Below the pieces are notes generated by a model. That model saw only the letters and a list, made by a program, of their open reading frames with translations. It did not search any database and was not told where the DNA came from. DNA of 64,000 bases from contig NW_003314304.1 in NCBI RefSeq assembly GCF_000143415.4, forward strand, positions 1,416,841 through 1,480,840. The letters are read 5' to 3'. Made by a program: the position numbers and the translations under genes. Shown one piece after another: positions 34,603-44,998 of this stretch (positions are counted from its first letter, which is position 1; each line of letters starts with the position of its first letter). The stretch is from Selaginella moellendorffii (Eukaryota > Streptophyta > Lycopodiopsida > Selaginellales > Selaginellaceae).

Positions 34603-35298
34603 ATGGACATCATCACGCAACTCCAGGACCAGGTGAACAAGATCGCCTTCCTCGCCTTCAACAGCGTCGGATCCTTGCAGCGCGATGCAGCGCCGGTCCG
34701 CCTCTCGCAAAACTACCCGGATCCACAGGCACTAGCTCCTGGCGCGCCTCCTCTGCCCGGCCAGCAGCAGCAGCAGCAGCAGCAAGCACAGCAATCACAG
34801 CAGCCACAACAGCAGCAAGAACAAGCCCCGGAAATGGCATCGACTCTCGTCCAGGCCGCAAAACAGGTTTGGATTTCTCGATTCTTTTTTCTTTCGTTCT
34901 TGCTCATTTTTTTTTTCTTTGCTGGCGCTTTTTCTCAGTTTGATGCGCTTGTGGCTGCCTTGCCAATAGCTGAAGGTGGTGAAGAGGCACAGCTCAAGCG
35001 AATTGCGGAGCTCCAGGTACTCTGTTGTTTTCTTCATTGATAGCAAAAACAAAGTAAGATCTCCTATTGAGCAGGCAGAAAACGAGGAGATTGGGAAAGA
35101 GCTACAGCTGGAGCTGGATCTTGCAGGTTCACTATTGATATTTCTCTCAGCTAAACAAACTAGACACAAAACCTCGTCTTCTTTTTTTTTTTTTTCCTGC
35201 GTGTTTGATTGAAAAACACAGAAGAAGAGCTCAAACTAATGAGGGAGCTCTTCCACACAGCTGCGGACGACTGCCTTCGTTTCAAGCAGTTACAATGA
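34603..35298 (+). CDS. MED21: Mediator complex subunit 21 (MED21)
   Basis: MED21 is an essential middle-module subunit of Mediator, linking transcription factors to RNA polymerase II. Four exons fit exactly: 34603-34866, 34939-35016, 35075-35126, 35222-35298, giving about 158 residues. Seen: N-terminal MDIITQLQDQVN (the Mediator hinge heptad start), GSLQRDAAPVRLSQNYPDP, then AAKQFDALVAALP, EGGEEAQLKRIAELQ and a C-terminal coiled coil ending in ELFHTAADDCL. A Gln-rich tract (about residues 55-75), coded by CAG runs, sits in the linker where family members differ most. An ATG two codons upstream is also possible. Confidence 0.95.
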
Positions 35299-35356
35299 CA
35301 AAAGCTTTCGAGGAGGTGAGTAGAGTTTTCCTATTCACATCAGAAACTCCTGACAA

Positions 35357-35656
35357 TTAACTTACACCACGCTGATCTCCAGGAACATCGCTCTTTGCAG
35401 CTCCATTCTGTTCCTGGCAGTTTGATCTCGAGCTCTCGCTCTCGCGGCCTGGAGCCCGACTCTCCTCCTCCTGGCATTTTGAGCTAGCGGCTCCACTACC
35501 ACCACTCTCCTCGCTCTTGGAATCCAGCTCTTGAACGGCCGTGAAGAGCGAGACTACGCTTTGAGCAATTTCTTCGACCACGGCTGCTTTGACAGCGTTT
35601 GATCCCCTTCGCGGCTGCTGCTGCTGCTGCTGCTGATGGTTTTCCTGCTCCTCCAT
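35357..35656 (-). CDS. Hypothetical small Gln/Ser/Glu-rich protein
   Basis: A 99-residue frame starts MEEQENHQQQQQQQPRRG, contains a helix-like stretch (NAVKAAVVEEIAQSVVSLFT) and ends in a Ser/Glu-rich tail. It lies tail-to-tail with MED21 (59 bp between stops) and just downstream of the phosphatase gene on the same strand. I recognise no family. It could be a small gene or an alternative last exon. Confidence 0.4.
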   Translation of the reverse strand: MEEQENHQQQQQQQPRRGSNAVKAAVVEEIAQSVVSLFTAVQELDSKSEESGGSGAASSKCQEEESRAPGRESESSRSNCQEQNGAAKSDVPGDQRGVS

Positions 35657-35819
35657 TGGAAACCAGAAATCAGTGACGATTCCTCGAGGACAAACACAAC
35701 TTATGCATCTCTGTCACGAACCTCCGAAGGCAGCGTGTCTTCTCCTCATAGGGCCAAGTGTTCTTCCATTTTCTTCATCATCTAAAGACGCGTGTTTCCA
35801 TAGACCGCTTTCTTGTCTG

Positions 35820-37365
35820 TCACAGCTTGGACGAATTCCAGCTCGCGTCCACTGCTGAGATAATTCTCCTGTGTAGGCCCGTCCCGCAGCTCACGATGAT
35901 CCCCCTGTCCAGCCCTTCTACATACCGTCCCTTTGAAAAATCTAGAGGCCGACCGCCAGCGTCAGTTACCACTCCCCCGGCTTCCTCCACTATCAACACT
36001 CCGGCAGCGTGATCCCAGATCTTCTCCTTGTAACCCGCTCTTGCGAATTTCATGAAGATCTCCGCGTCGCCACGAGCAATTGCTGCATACTTCGCCATAC
36101 TGTAGACCCGTAACGGACGTTTCCTGCCAGGGAGACAAAAGTTAGTTTTTGCCGCTCGCAGAGAAAGACTTTCGCGTACCTCAGGCCAAGGCTGTCAGCA
36201 ACTCCTTCCGTGAATGAATGGCTTGAGTTGGCCTTCTCGACAGGCTCGCAGAAAGTAGCTTGCGCTGGATCATCCACCGGAGAGACTGCTACCACTCGGG
36301 GAGGATTCAGCAAGAAAGAGCCATCCGAGTTCCAAACCAGGGGCTCCATCCATGCCTGTCCAGCTCCTTTTGCAGAGGTAAGAACACAGCCTTTGTGCCA
36401 TTTTCCCGGTGGTGGTGGTGCGATCTTACTGGCAAGTCGGTAGTACTTCTGATGATAGTTCAGCCACTGCGGTCTCATCGGATAATTCGGGCAGCCGAGA
36501 ACTCCCAGGACAACTCTTCCATCTTCGATCATCCCCAGAGCAATGGCATACTGATCCCCACGCACGAATCCAAGAGTTCCATCCACGGGATCCAAGACCC
36601 AGCTCCTGCTGGAGCGAACTTCCGAGTTTCCTTTGTTGATAGCTCGGAGCACCTCGATCGTCCCGAGCTTGCGCGATGGAGGAGTGAGACCGACCACCGA
36701 GGCTTGGGACAGGCACTCATTCACCACTGCTACGACCCGCTGGAGCGTCTGGATTCCATTCATTCCTTTCAGGCCTTTCGTGTCTTCCTCGGCTATGATC
36801 GATACCTCCTCTCCAAAAGCTTGGGAGAGCACCCAGCTAACGACTGCTTGGACTCCCCAGTCTAGAACAAGCAAGAACAGCCAGAGAGAATGAGCTCAAA
36901 CGAGAAGAATTTTTCGCGCAATGGATTACCTGCGACTGTCACGAGCGATTTATCGTCCTTGGAACCGGCATTCTCTTCTTTCCGGAGAATTCTCTCCTGG
37001 ACACGCTGCGCGAGCATACAACCCAGCTGCACAGCTCGAGCAGCCACTTCCAGTTCTTGGGCATAAACTCCCCTTGTGATTTTCTTGTCATTACCATCGC
37101 GATTGTGTTCTAAGCATTGCGGCCGTGGCTGCGCTCTGGAATCGATATTCCCAGTAGTCTCGCTCGACACAGCGCTCGGTCGCCAGCTCCGCGCCCTGGG
37201 ACACGCGAGAGATCCTACACTCCAGCCACGCGCATTTCTTGAAATCTCGCGCAAAGAATCGAAATTTCCGAGCATACCTCTGTTAGGCAGTGCCGCCGTG
37301 GATCTATCGACTCCCTGGCGGCTCAAATCCACGCCAGGCGCTCGAAGGATCGCCCCCGCTTCCAT
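35820..37365 (-). CDS. 3'(2'),5'-bisphosphate nucleotidase-like (PAP phosphatase, SAL1/HAL2 family)
   Basis: This family hydrolyses 3'-phosphoadenosine 5'-phosphate to AMP, clearing a by-product of sulfation and a plastid stress signal. Exons 37365-36930, 36861-36180 and 36123-35820 agree in phase, about 472 residues. Seen: helix [20 protein letters not shown], then [14 protein letters not shown], metal-binding [14 protein letters not shown] (the inositol-phosphatase DPxDGT box) and [15 protein letters not shown]. The first roughly 110 residues are basic and Ser-rich, consistent with a plastid or mitochondrial transit peptide. ATG at 37365 is preferred over 37398, since both lie in frame and the former starts the basic, Ala-rich peptide. 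Closest plant branch (SAL1 or the SAL1-like group) not decided. Confidence 0.9.
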
Positions 37366-37476
37366 CGCCCGCCCAGGACGATCTACATTTCCTCCCAAGA
37401 GCCCTAAACCCCTGTAAAACCCGCCCTAGGATTAACCCGTGTTTATTTAGCACTAGCCAAAATCCCACTATGGTAA

Positions 37477-38097
37477 TTAATCCAGCATCGTTATTAACGC
37501 TTTCTCTGGAGCGCTGTACGAAGTTATCACCGTGGGCGATGCGGGAGTGTGCGCGGCCTGGACACCAACATGGTTGCGCGGAAGAAGTTCTAGACGCATG
37601 CTTCCAGCTCGAGAGTGATGCGTTCTTCCATTTGTGTTTGCTCCAACGCTGCTCGAGCGTTTTGCGGCGATTCGCTCCTTCCAGATCCTTCCATCCTACA
37701 CCGACAAAGGCAAAATGGCCATCGCTGTGAGCTCTCTCCGATCCAGTCGATGGAAGTTCTAAGCCAAGAACAAGACTTAGAGAGGAAGAACTTACATGAA
37801 CGATGCACGGCTCTGGATGCGGACACTTGATCGGGAGGATGTTTTCTGGGGGCTCAATTGGCTCTTCCAGTGGCAACAGCATTTCATTCTCCGGCTTCCT
37901 CTCCTGATGCTGCTGCTGCTGCTCCTGCTGCTCGACAATGAGCTCTTGCTCATTGGAAACATGGTCTTTTCCTGCTGAGTATTCTTCTTCTTCCTGGAGA
38001 ACAAGAACTTAGAAACGTGGAACAGCATTTCTATTTAAACGATCAATCATACCTCGTGGTGATGATGCCTGTGTCGCAGCCGAGAAAAAAGGCCCAT
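37477..38097 (-). CDS. Unknown three-exon plant protein (153 aa)
   Basis: Exons 38097-38053, 37993-37796 and 37695-37477 join in phase with good donors (GTATGA, GTAAGT) and acceptors (CTCCAG, GTGTAG). The protein begins MGLFSRLRHRHHH, has an acidic/Gln-rich section, then KCPHPEPCIVHDGRIWKERI, which looks like a conserved core, and a less ordered tail. The core seems familiar from uncharacterised plant proteins, but I cannot name a family. No membrane segment or signal peptide. Confidence 0.65.
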
Positions 38098-38578
38098 CAC
38101 TGCAAAAGGCGAAAATACTGTTCTTCCTCGAGGCGAAAAACTCTTTCTTTAAACAGCACAAGTGTAGAGACTTTCTCCAGACAAGTGGGGAACTAGCCAA
38201 ATCTTTCTAGAATCTACACGAAAAACTGGTGAGCGAAAGAGAAAGATTAAATCAACATGATTTGAGAGCTGCTACCAGTCATTGCTTACCAACGACTTAC
38301 TTACCACCAGCAAAATCAAACTCGGCAGACAAAACATGCCACGTTCTTCCGGATGAGCTCGAGATTCTTTATAGCCGATCCGTTTCAGAGCACCATATCT
38401 TCTACCTTTTTTTTCCCGGCCCCAGAATCTCTACTCAGCGTTGAGCTATCTATCACCACTCTAATCTTGTCCCTGGTAAATCCCTGTGCCTGGAAAGATG
38501 ATCTGCGAAGAGCTAGACTTCCAGAGAGTTGATCCTGCCGGTAAACACCCCCTATAGCTGTAAGAAGTGCCAAAGTAG

Positions 38579-40560
38579 CTAGCTTTCACAAGGCACTGTA
38601 GCTGCTTCTTCCTGGTGTTCTTCGGTTCTCCACCATGGCTTCCCAGCTCGAAACCTCAACACTTCTCCTTCGTCTTTCCAGCCGATTTCACAGGACTGGA
38701 GGCCTATTCCCAGCAGCGGCTCAGAACCATGTAGAGAGATCCACTTCTTCTCGAGCTGCTTGGACTCGGCCGGAGATTTCTCAATCCCCGCTTCTTCATC
38801 GGCTATCTCCTTCTTCCTTGTGTCTAGAAATGGATCTAGCTCGGGGTTTTCCAGCCGCGCTGCCGCTGCTGGCATGTAGAGAGAATCCCCTATCAGTGGA
38901 GATCCCAAAGCTGAAAATTGTGCACGGAGCTGGAGGAAAAAAATTGTTTCACACGTAAGCAATGACCACGAAAAATATTATTGTCACCTGATGTGTTAGA
39001 CCCGTGAGCAGCTTCACTCTACATTCGTACGCAAACTTGGACTTTGTCCACCCGCAAGGCTGTACCTGATACTCGGACAGCGCGGCTTCTGATGGCCACG
39101 GAACCTGCTTGCATTCGAGGACGTGCATCACGCACAACTGCCATCCCAAGCGTTCGTCTACGGCGAATAAAAGTTAGAGAAAAGCAAAGCCATGACAAAG
39201 ACTAGAAAAGAGAACTTTTTGCTTACTGTTGCTCATGATACGCGGCGGGTACTTATCAGATCGCATGTAGTGAGCAGTTTTTCCGAGAGGAACTGGAGCT
39301 GCTGCCAGCGCCAGATAAAACTTCTCCACTTTATTTTCCTGATGAATGCATAGCTTTTCGAAGTTAGTGCCTTGCTTTAGCTACTGCGAGTTTTATAAAG
39401 CCGACCTTGAGAAGCCTGTGGAAGCGTGAGGCAAACTCATTGTTCTTTGCGAGTAGCAGGCTTGAGGAAGAAAGCACACAAGAATATCAGGACAAATGGT
39501 ATCACTGTCGAAAAAAATTACCAGCCTTCCGTGCAATTGTCCAGCTGATGCGTCGTCACAAGCGGCTGCTCAAGATTCAAGGCTCGTGTAGCAAAAGTCG
39601 AGCAAATCTCCTCGACGTTATCCACGCTTCCACCGACCTGTGCATCAAAAGCATGAGCACGGCTGATAAAAACTCGAGAACAAACGTACCGACACACCCG
39701 CTGGCTTGTTTAGCACCACAAAAGACTCTTCGTTGGCAATGATCCTTGATCTCCAGTCAACTTCATAGCATCTGGAAAAACGGGAGAAAGAAAACTCTGA
39801 CAACTCAGTAGAACAACTCTGATGGAACCTCGGGAACCGCTTGGGATGGACGTGGACACGAATGTACGATCCGGGCTCGGCATAGTGATTTGGATCCGTC
39901 ACCCTTTCAGGCTTTCGTGCTTCCACCAAAGAAACTCTGTCAAGAACCGGCCATTTCTTCGGCGAAGCTTTCTTGAAGAGCTGGACTTGCTGAGGAGTGA
40001 GGTTGAGCGGAGGCTTGGGACAGCGCAATGCGTGATGGACAGCGCCAAAGGACATCAAATCGGCCACATATCTACGCAAACCACCCAAGCTTTCAAGCCA
40101 AGTTCCTTTCGAAGAAACAAACCGGGAAAGTTTTCGATGCTTACTCTGATGGAAGCTTGAGAACTTCGCTGACGATACTCAGCACGGTTCCTTTTTTCTT
40201 GACCAAGAGATGCTCGATTCGTGGGCCAAGTTGTGTAGAAGGGCAAGGAAGCAAGCGCTTATATCCAGTGCCCGGCCTGGAAGAACAAAGAGGAAAATTT
40301 GAAAGCTTTACCTAGAGAAAATATGTGCTACGCGTCGTGTGAACAGCAGAAGGAAATGTAGCAAACCTATCCGCAGATGTTACTCCTGGAGTCGTCAAGA
40401 TCGTCGCAATGGAGGCGGCCTCTTCGTCCGCGATCTTCTGCGCGGAGGGCTTGAGATGATACTTGAGGCCGCGAGATTGCTGCTGGGAGTGGCATTGCGA
40501 GAGCGGCGAAGCAAAGGGACGAGCTCGGCGCAGCAATGCCGCGGCCATAAACCTCTCCAA
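38579..40560 (-). CDS. RluA-family RNA pseudouridine synthase (plastid-type), copy 1
   Basis: Isomerises uridine to pseudouridine in RNA; family resemblance is to Arabidopsis 'RNA pseudouridine synthase 6, chloroplastic'. Exon 1 is 40560-40367 (basic, Ser/Gln-rich presequence). Further exons give RIEHLLVKKKGTV, YVADLMSFGAVHHALRC, GSYIRVHVHPKRFPR, CYEVDWRSRIIANEESFVVL, NKPAGVS, THQLDNCTEGC with the likely catalytic Asp, GKTAHYMR, and in the last exon FSALGSPLIGDSLYMPAAAARL; the stop is TAG at 38579. Introns are GT-AG, including the one after RRFPR-type sequence where copy 2 has a GC donor. Inverted relative to the paralogue at 46714-48628. Confidence 0.9.
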
Positions 40561-40716
40561 AAACCCTAGCGCATATCTTGCGAATATGCCAGAATTAAAA
40601 ATTTACTGAGTATTAGATTTCGTGGGTTCGAATCCTGGCAGTATCGGGGTTTTCATTTTCCCGCTTTCGTGTTCTAGGGTTCTTACTCTAGATGATCTCT
40701 TCGCAGGAGGGAAAAG

Positions 40717-41223
40717 ATGATCGATTTGGCAGCGCAGGCTCGTGGTTTGGATTATCAAGGCGCGCTACAAAATCCTCCCATGTTTCTTGCGACTAGCATC
40801 ATCAAATGGAGGGCATACATTTTCGTGGCTTGTCTCATGGAGCTTTCTAGAGAGGTAAGCGCATTGCTATAAGAAAAAACCCCTGGCTTGGTGCCTCTAT
40901 GAACAGGAAGTCAGGAACTCGCCTACAATCCTGGTTCTGGCTCTTGTGGAACAATTCCAGGCGAGTTTTTGGTGTTCTCTTCTCTTGGATGATCAATACC
41001 TGACATTGATGGTTTGGTAGTGGATGCCAGGTCTCCAGTGTAGAAGGTCCCTTCATCCATAGGCTGGATGGATTGTCAAAAAATGTCCCAGGTACTCACT
41101 CGTGAGTGGAAATTCGAAGGCGACATGGCCCTTGTCGTTAATTTCTTAAAAGAAGTAAGCTTCGCGGCCCTGGATGATCTTACTGCCATGATTTTCCAAA
41201 ATGCTACAGGTACTTTGCATCTC
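40717..41223 (+). CDS. Possible small multi-exon gene, unrecognised
   Basis: Exon-like pieces with reasonable splice sites occur: 40717-40854 (starts MIDLAAQARGLDYQGAL, donor GTAAGC), 40907 onward (EVRNSPTILVLALVEQF) and 41076-41210 (MSQVLTREWKFEGDMALVV). I could not join all of them into one frame with confidence and know no matching family. It may be a decayed gene or the upstream part of a transcript reaching the next gene. Confidence 0.3.
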
Positions 41224-41342
41224 TGTGGTTCTCAAAGCTAGAGTTTTATACAGCTATGGTTTCCATGCAAGGGAGCTATAGCCACGTTTTCGAAGATGAC
41301 TAGCAATAATGCTCCCTTGCTGCAGTGGTTCTTCCTAAGGTG

Positions 41343-41350
41343 CTATAAAA
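41343..41350 (+). promoter_or_regulatory. TATA-like element before the 650-aa membrane protein gene
   Basis: GCTATAAAACTC lies about 210 bp before the ATG. A 5' UTR intron probably follows (GTAAGACTAG donor near 41457, CCCTCAG acceptor just before 41532), putting the transcription start around 41375. Confidence 0.5.
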
Positions 41351-41553
41351 CTCATCTCTTACAGAACTCTCGATCTCACTTTCCTTCTCGCATCTGTTTT
41401 GCAGTGTACACTCTGAACCAGCCAGAAAACTCTCACTTCTCGAGGCTTCTCACAAAGTAAGACTAGTTTCTCACTTGCTTTTGTCTTGTCCTCATATTTC
41501 TCCTTTTGTCCCTAGCTTATTGACCCTCAGGCGATCAACACCGCTACTCGAAG

Positions 41554-43506
41554 ATGGCTTCCAATGACAACATGAAAAGGCAAGCAACAAATCTTCGGAC
41601 GTGGCTGTCACGAAAGGATAAAATAGTGGCGGCTCTCGTGATGGTCGGCGCGCTCTGTGCAGCAGTAGCCGTGATGATTTTCGGCAAAATACGCTTCTTT
41701 GGAGCTCAGAGCCTCGCGCCAGAGTTTTACAGCGATCTGATCCAGGAAGAAGGCTCTACTTGCTGGGAAACAAACTTCTTTGCGACCACTTATGACCCGT
41801 TCTACAAATGGATCGCCAGCACCTCGCTACCATCTGCTTTCAAAGACCTTCCGATCGAGCGTGCTACTCTCGGTTACCAGCGAGCGAGTGTATGGCGAGT
41901 TGCCGGGAATATGACACGGCACAACACCAGCTTCTTCTACAACTCGCCGGATCCACACGTTTTGGGAGGGGTCATAGCTCGGAAAAGCAGCAGCTGGATA
42001 TGGACTATGGTCATCAACTGGGGGATGAGTGTCCGAATCTGCTTCACCACCACCGATCCTCTGCAGAATTCTTGCCTGTGGACGACTCCAATCGTCTGGA
42101 CTGGAAAAGAAGGCGAGTTTGCACTGCTCATGTCCGCGGTCCCGTTTCGAAGAGCCTCGGCCAACCCGTACCAGGAGAGAAATCCTTATGCCAAGCATGG
42201 AAGCTACCTGAGCAACTTTGCTGGGAACGCGAGAACAAGCCAGTGCCTGATGATCAACGACCGGGTCGACAAGGGACGCTACTGGCAGTACATTTACTCC
42301 GGCAAGCCATGCAAGAAGTCCACACCGATCGTCTACACGCCGGACATCATCTCGTACCTTGCGTTCCCGAGCCACCAGTGTGCCTGCAATGGCTCGGTTT
42401 GCTTCGTGGGACTAAACATCACCGGCAGCTCGACTTCGGACGAAGATCTGCGCGTGAAGCTCAACTCCAGCCGCTGCGAGGATAGCAACTCTTTCTGGGG
42501 AGAACCGAGAATAGCCGATGTCCTCGTCTCGATCGTCTACTTCTCGTACAGCTCCCGGTGGGATCTACACTTGGGGATCAACGTGACTTTCAACGTGTCG
42601 GAGAAGCTCGAGGCACAGAAGCGTGTGGATGACTGTGTCCACGGGTGGCTGCAGCAGCGGGAAACCAAGCCGGGTGCTCAAGACGGCGCTGCTCTCTTGA
42701 GCTTCTGCTCGAGACCAGGCGAAGTTGTTCTCGAGGCGATTAAGAAGAGCGCCAGCGTCTTCGAGAAGTACCAGCAGCGGATCCTCGAGGGAGCGATTCT
42801 AGACACTCTGGAAGCCAAAGTGCCAGTGGAAGTCACGGACGACGTGCACTGCGGGATCGAGCGTGGCCAGATCGATCGCGAGACTTGCCTGCTGGGGCTG
42901 GACGAGGTGAAGACCAAGCAAGAAGCGGAGCTGCTGCTCAAGAACCTCCAAGCCTTTGCTCGAGTGGCGGACGTGAAACGGGTTGGAGAGCGGGAGTGGA
43001 AGAAAGGCTCGTCCAAGAGGTCGGACGTCTCGATCGAGATTGTGACGACGCTGCTGGCACTGCTCCTCACCGTCGCCGGGATGCTGAGCAAGAAGCTCCA
43101 GGACGTGGAAGACATGGTGCTCGACTGGGCCGCGGACTTCAAGGACTGGGTGAAGCGGAGGATTGGGATGCACTTCTTTCGAACAGGGATCCGGGGAGTG
43201 GTGATTTGCACAGCTGCAATGTGGAGTATGTTTGCTCTCTACAAGAGCATCGGAGATATCCAGACGGAGCCCGAGTTGGCCACCTCGGGGACTGTTCTTC
43301 AGAGGTCCAACGAGATCTACTTCCTGGTGACGACCACTTCGAGCATCCAGATCACTCCAAAGTGGATCGTGTTTTGGATGGTGTGCTCATTCGTGGGGCT
43401 GCTCTTGGTTGGAGCGCTCCTCTACGTCTATTTCCTCATGTCCTTTGTGGAGCTGGGCTTAGAGGCAGAGGCAAAGCAGTTGGATCGCCAAGAAACTTTT
43501 CCATAG
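41554..43506 (+). CDS. Unknown membrane protein, intronless, 650 aa
   Basis: Topology seen: one N-terminal membrane segment at about residues 25-45 (IVAALVMVGALCAAVAVMIF), a Cys-rich region of about 440 residues with many N-x-S/T sites (NMT, NTS, NGS, NIT, NSS, NVT, NVS) that would face the lumen or outside, then three hydrophobic segments near residues 493-512, 545-560 and 605-635 (VFWMVCSFVGLLLVGALLYV) and a short tail. Cys pairs within the ectodomain suggest disulfides. I know no named domain. The coding region is GC-rich and well formed, so it is a real gene, possibly a receptor-like or channel-like protein restricted to a narrow lineage. Confidence 0.8.
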   Translation: MASNDNMKRQATNLRTWLSRKDKIVAALVMVGALCAAVAVMIFGKIRFFGAQSLAPEFYSDLIQEEGSTCWETNFFATTYDPFYKWIASTSLPSAFKDLPIERATLGYQRASVWRVAGNMTRHNTSFFYNSPDPHVLGGVIARKSSSWIWTMVINWGMSVRICFTTTDPLQNSCLWTTPIVWTGKEGEFALLMSAVPFRRASANPYQERNPYAKHGSYLSNFAGNARTSQCLMINDRVDKGRYWQYIYSGKPCKKSTPIVYTPDIISYLAFPSHQCACNGSVCFVGLNITGSSTSDEDLRVKLNSSRCEDSNSFWGEPRIADVLVSIVYFSYSSRWDLHLGINVTFNVSEKLEAQKRVDDCVHGWLQQRETKPGAQDGAALLSFCSRPGEVVLEAIKKSASVFEKYQQRILEGAILDTLEAKVPVEVTDDVHCGIERGQIDRETCLLGLDEVKTKQEAELLLKNLQAFARVADVKRVGEREWKKGSSKRSDVSIEIVTTLLALLLTVAGMLSKKLQDVEDMVLDWAADFKDWVKRRIGMHFFRTGIRGVVICTAAMWSMFALYKSIGDIQTEPELATSGTVLQRSNEIYFLVTTTSSIQITPKWIVFWMVCSFVGLLLVGALLYVYFLMSFVELGLEAEAKQLDRQETFP

Positions 43507-43569
43507 CATTGCTTAAGATTATAAATAAACTTTTATAAACTTTTGATAGTAGAGATTATTTACCCTACT

Positions 43570-44853
43570 ATGAAGATGGCTTTGTTATTGGTGATGGAGT
43601 ATCTGGCGCCTGAGGATCTCCTTAAAATTGACAGAGCTACAGAGGGATATTATCGCCAGGAAGTGGTACAACAGTTGGTGAAATCCGGATGGTTTAGGAC
43701 AGCTTTGGTAAATCTCAACAAAAGATGTGATTCTCAAACGTTTGAGATGGTGCTGTTTAGCTTGCCGAAGGATGTTTCTGCTACGTATGCAAGGGACGCA
43801 AGGGACGTGCTAAAGCAAATGAAGGCCCTTGGGTACAAACGCAACCTTAGGTTGTTTGAGAGAGCAAGAACGGAGTGGAATTTATCACGAGAGATGGCGT
43901 TTGATTTGTTCTCGGAGGTGAGAGGCGAGATTGATTTTTTCATGAGAGGCGATGAGGCTGGGGCAACAAGGTTATATGACTACATGCTAAACATGTGTAA
44001 AAGCTGTGATGAGGCTCTTGCTTTTGTGAGAGAGGCACGGTCAAAAGGCTTGAAGCTGAACGCAATCAGATTTGCAGCCCGGTTAGTGGGAGAGGATGCC
44101 TCACAGATGGCTAGGGCTACGAGTTTAATAGTGGAGGCTGGCGATTCTACTTCGGAGGAGACTATCTACGGGAAGATCATCATAGAGATGGCATCTTCTT
44201 CGACAGAAAAGGCTACAAAAGCACTGCAGCAAATGAAGTCTTTTGGGTACAAGCCTTCAGTTGAGCTGTATGACAAGTTGATAACATCTGCTCCATCCCA
44301 GTCGTTTCATCTGTTTCTTGCAATGGCGGATGAATGTGAGGTTGCAGCAACACCAAAGTGCTACAGGTTAGTGCTAAAGCATTGCTGCAAAGGGAGTTTT
44401 GACAATGCAATGAAGGTGGTGAAGGAAGTAAAGCGAACGAATGCCATGGAAGTTGACGACTTGGATGTCACAGAATGTGTGTTTGAATTAGTGGCGTCTC
44501 ACCGGGTGCCTGATGCTGTTGCGCTGCTCATGGAATTTGGAAATTACGATGAAAAGGCTGCAATTGTTATGAAGAGTCTGAGGATCAGATATGAAAAATC
44601 ACACATACAACAGTTTTTTGAGAGCTTGGTTGCATCAGGTGATTACCGGGTCTATCCTTTATGTTGTAAGGAATTCTTCACACCCTTCAGAGTTATGCGC
44701 AAGGATAAGTGTTTTGTGCCTATGAGTCTTCTACTCTCGTTTCTGCTGGTGGATAACCCAGACTATGAGACGTGCATGGGGGCAATCCATTGTTTAAAAG
44801 CAGCACACATGTTTGGAGAAGCAAAAAGTGTTGCTGCAAAGTTCCTTCGTTGA
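43570..44853 (+). CDS. Helical-repeat protein (PPR-like), about 427-436 aa
   Basis: Single-exon frame. Spaced units resemble divergent P-type PPR motifs (DVLKQMKALGYKRNLRLFER; KALQQMKSFGYKPSVELYDK; NAMKVVKEVKRTN), while the N-terminus (LVMEYLAPEDLLKID) vaguely recalls an F-box-like helix. The ATG at 43570 follows a more 5' ATG in the same frame at 43543. Codon use is visibly less GC-rich than in the upstream membrane protein gene, from which it is only about 60 bp away on the same strand. No transit peptide is obvious. Function unknown; RNA binding is a guess from the repeats. Confidence 0.7.
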   Translation: MKMALLLVMEYLAPEDLLKIDRATEGYYRQEVVQQLVKSGWFRTALVNLNKRCDSQTFEMVLFSLPKDVSATYARDARDVLKQMKALGYKRNLRLFERARTEWNLSREMAFDLFSEVRGEIDFFMRGDEAGATRLYDYMLNMCKSCDEALAFVREARSKGLKLNAIRFAARLVGEDASQMARATSLIVEAGDSTSEETIYGKIIIEMASSSTEKATKALQQMKSFGYKPSVELYDKLITSAPSQSFHLFLAMADECEVAATPKCYRLVLKHCCKGSFDNAMKVVKEVKRTNAMEVDDLDVTECVFELVASHRVPDAVALLMEFGNYDEKAAIVMKSLRIRYEKSHIQQFFESLVASGDYRVYPLCCKEFFTPFRVMRKDKCFVPMSLLLSFLLVDNPDYETCMGAIHCLKAAHMFGEAKSVAAKFLR

Positions 44854-44998
44854 AATTTATCCTTTATTCTTATAATTGATAATGTTTTAATCTTCAATGA
44901 AACATTGGAAGATCATTTGAAACACTTAGAGCTTAGGGATGTTTGAAGAATATGCTTTGAAATTTGACTTGAGATGCCCTACTCTGGAGAGGAGGACG

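Noticed and set aside
40615-40660. GGGTTCGAATCC, resembling a tRNA T loop
   Set aside because: The T stem pairs poorly and no acceptor or anticodon arm is visible upstream.
41808-42485. 225-codon alternative plus-strand frame
   Set aside because: Off-frame shadow of the 650-aa membrane protein gene.
42885-43538. 217-codon alternative plus-strand frame
   Set aside because: Off-frame shadow inside the same membrane protein gene; no independent start context or family.
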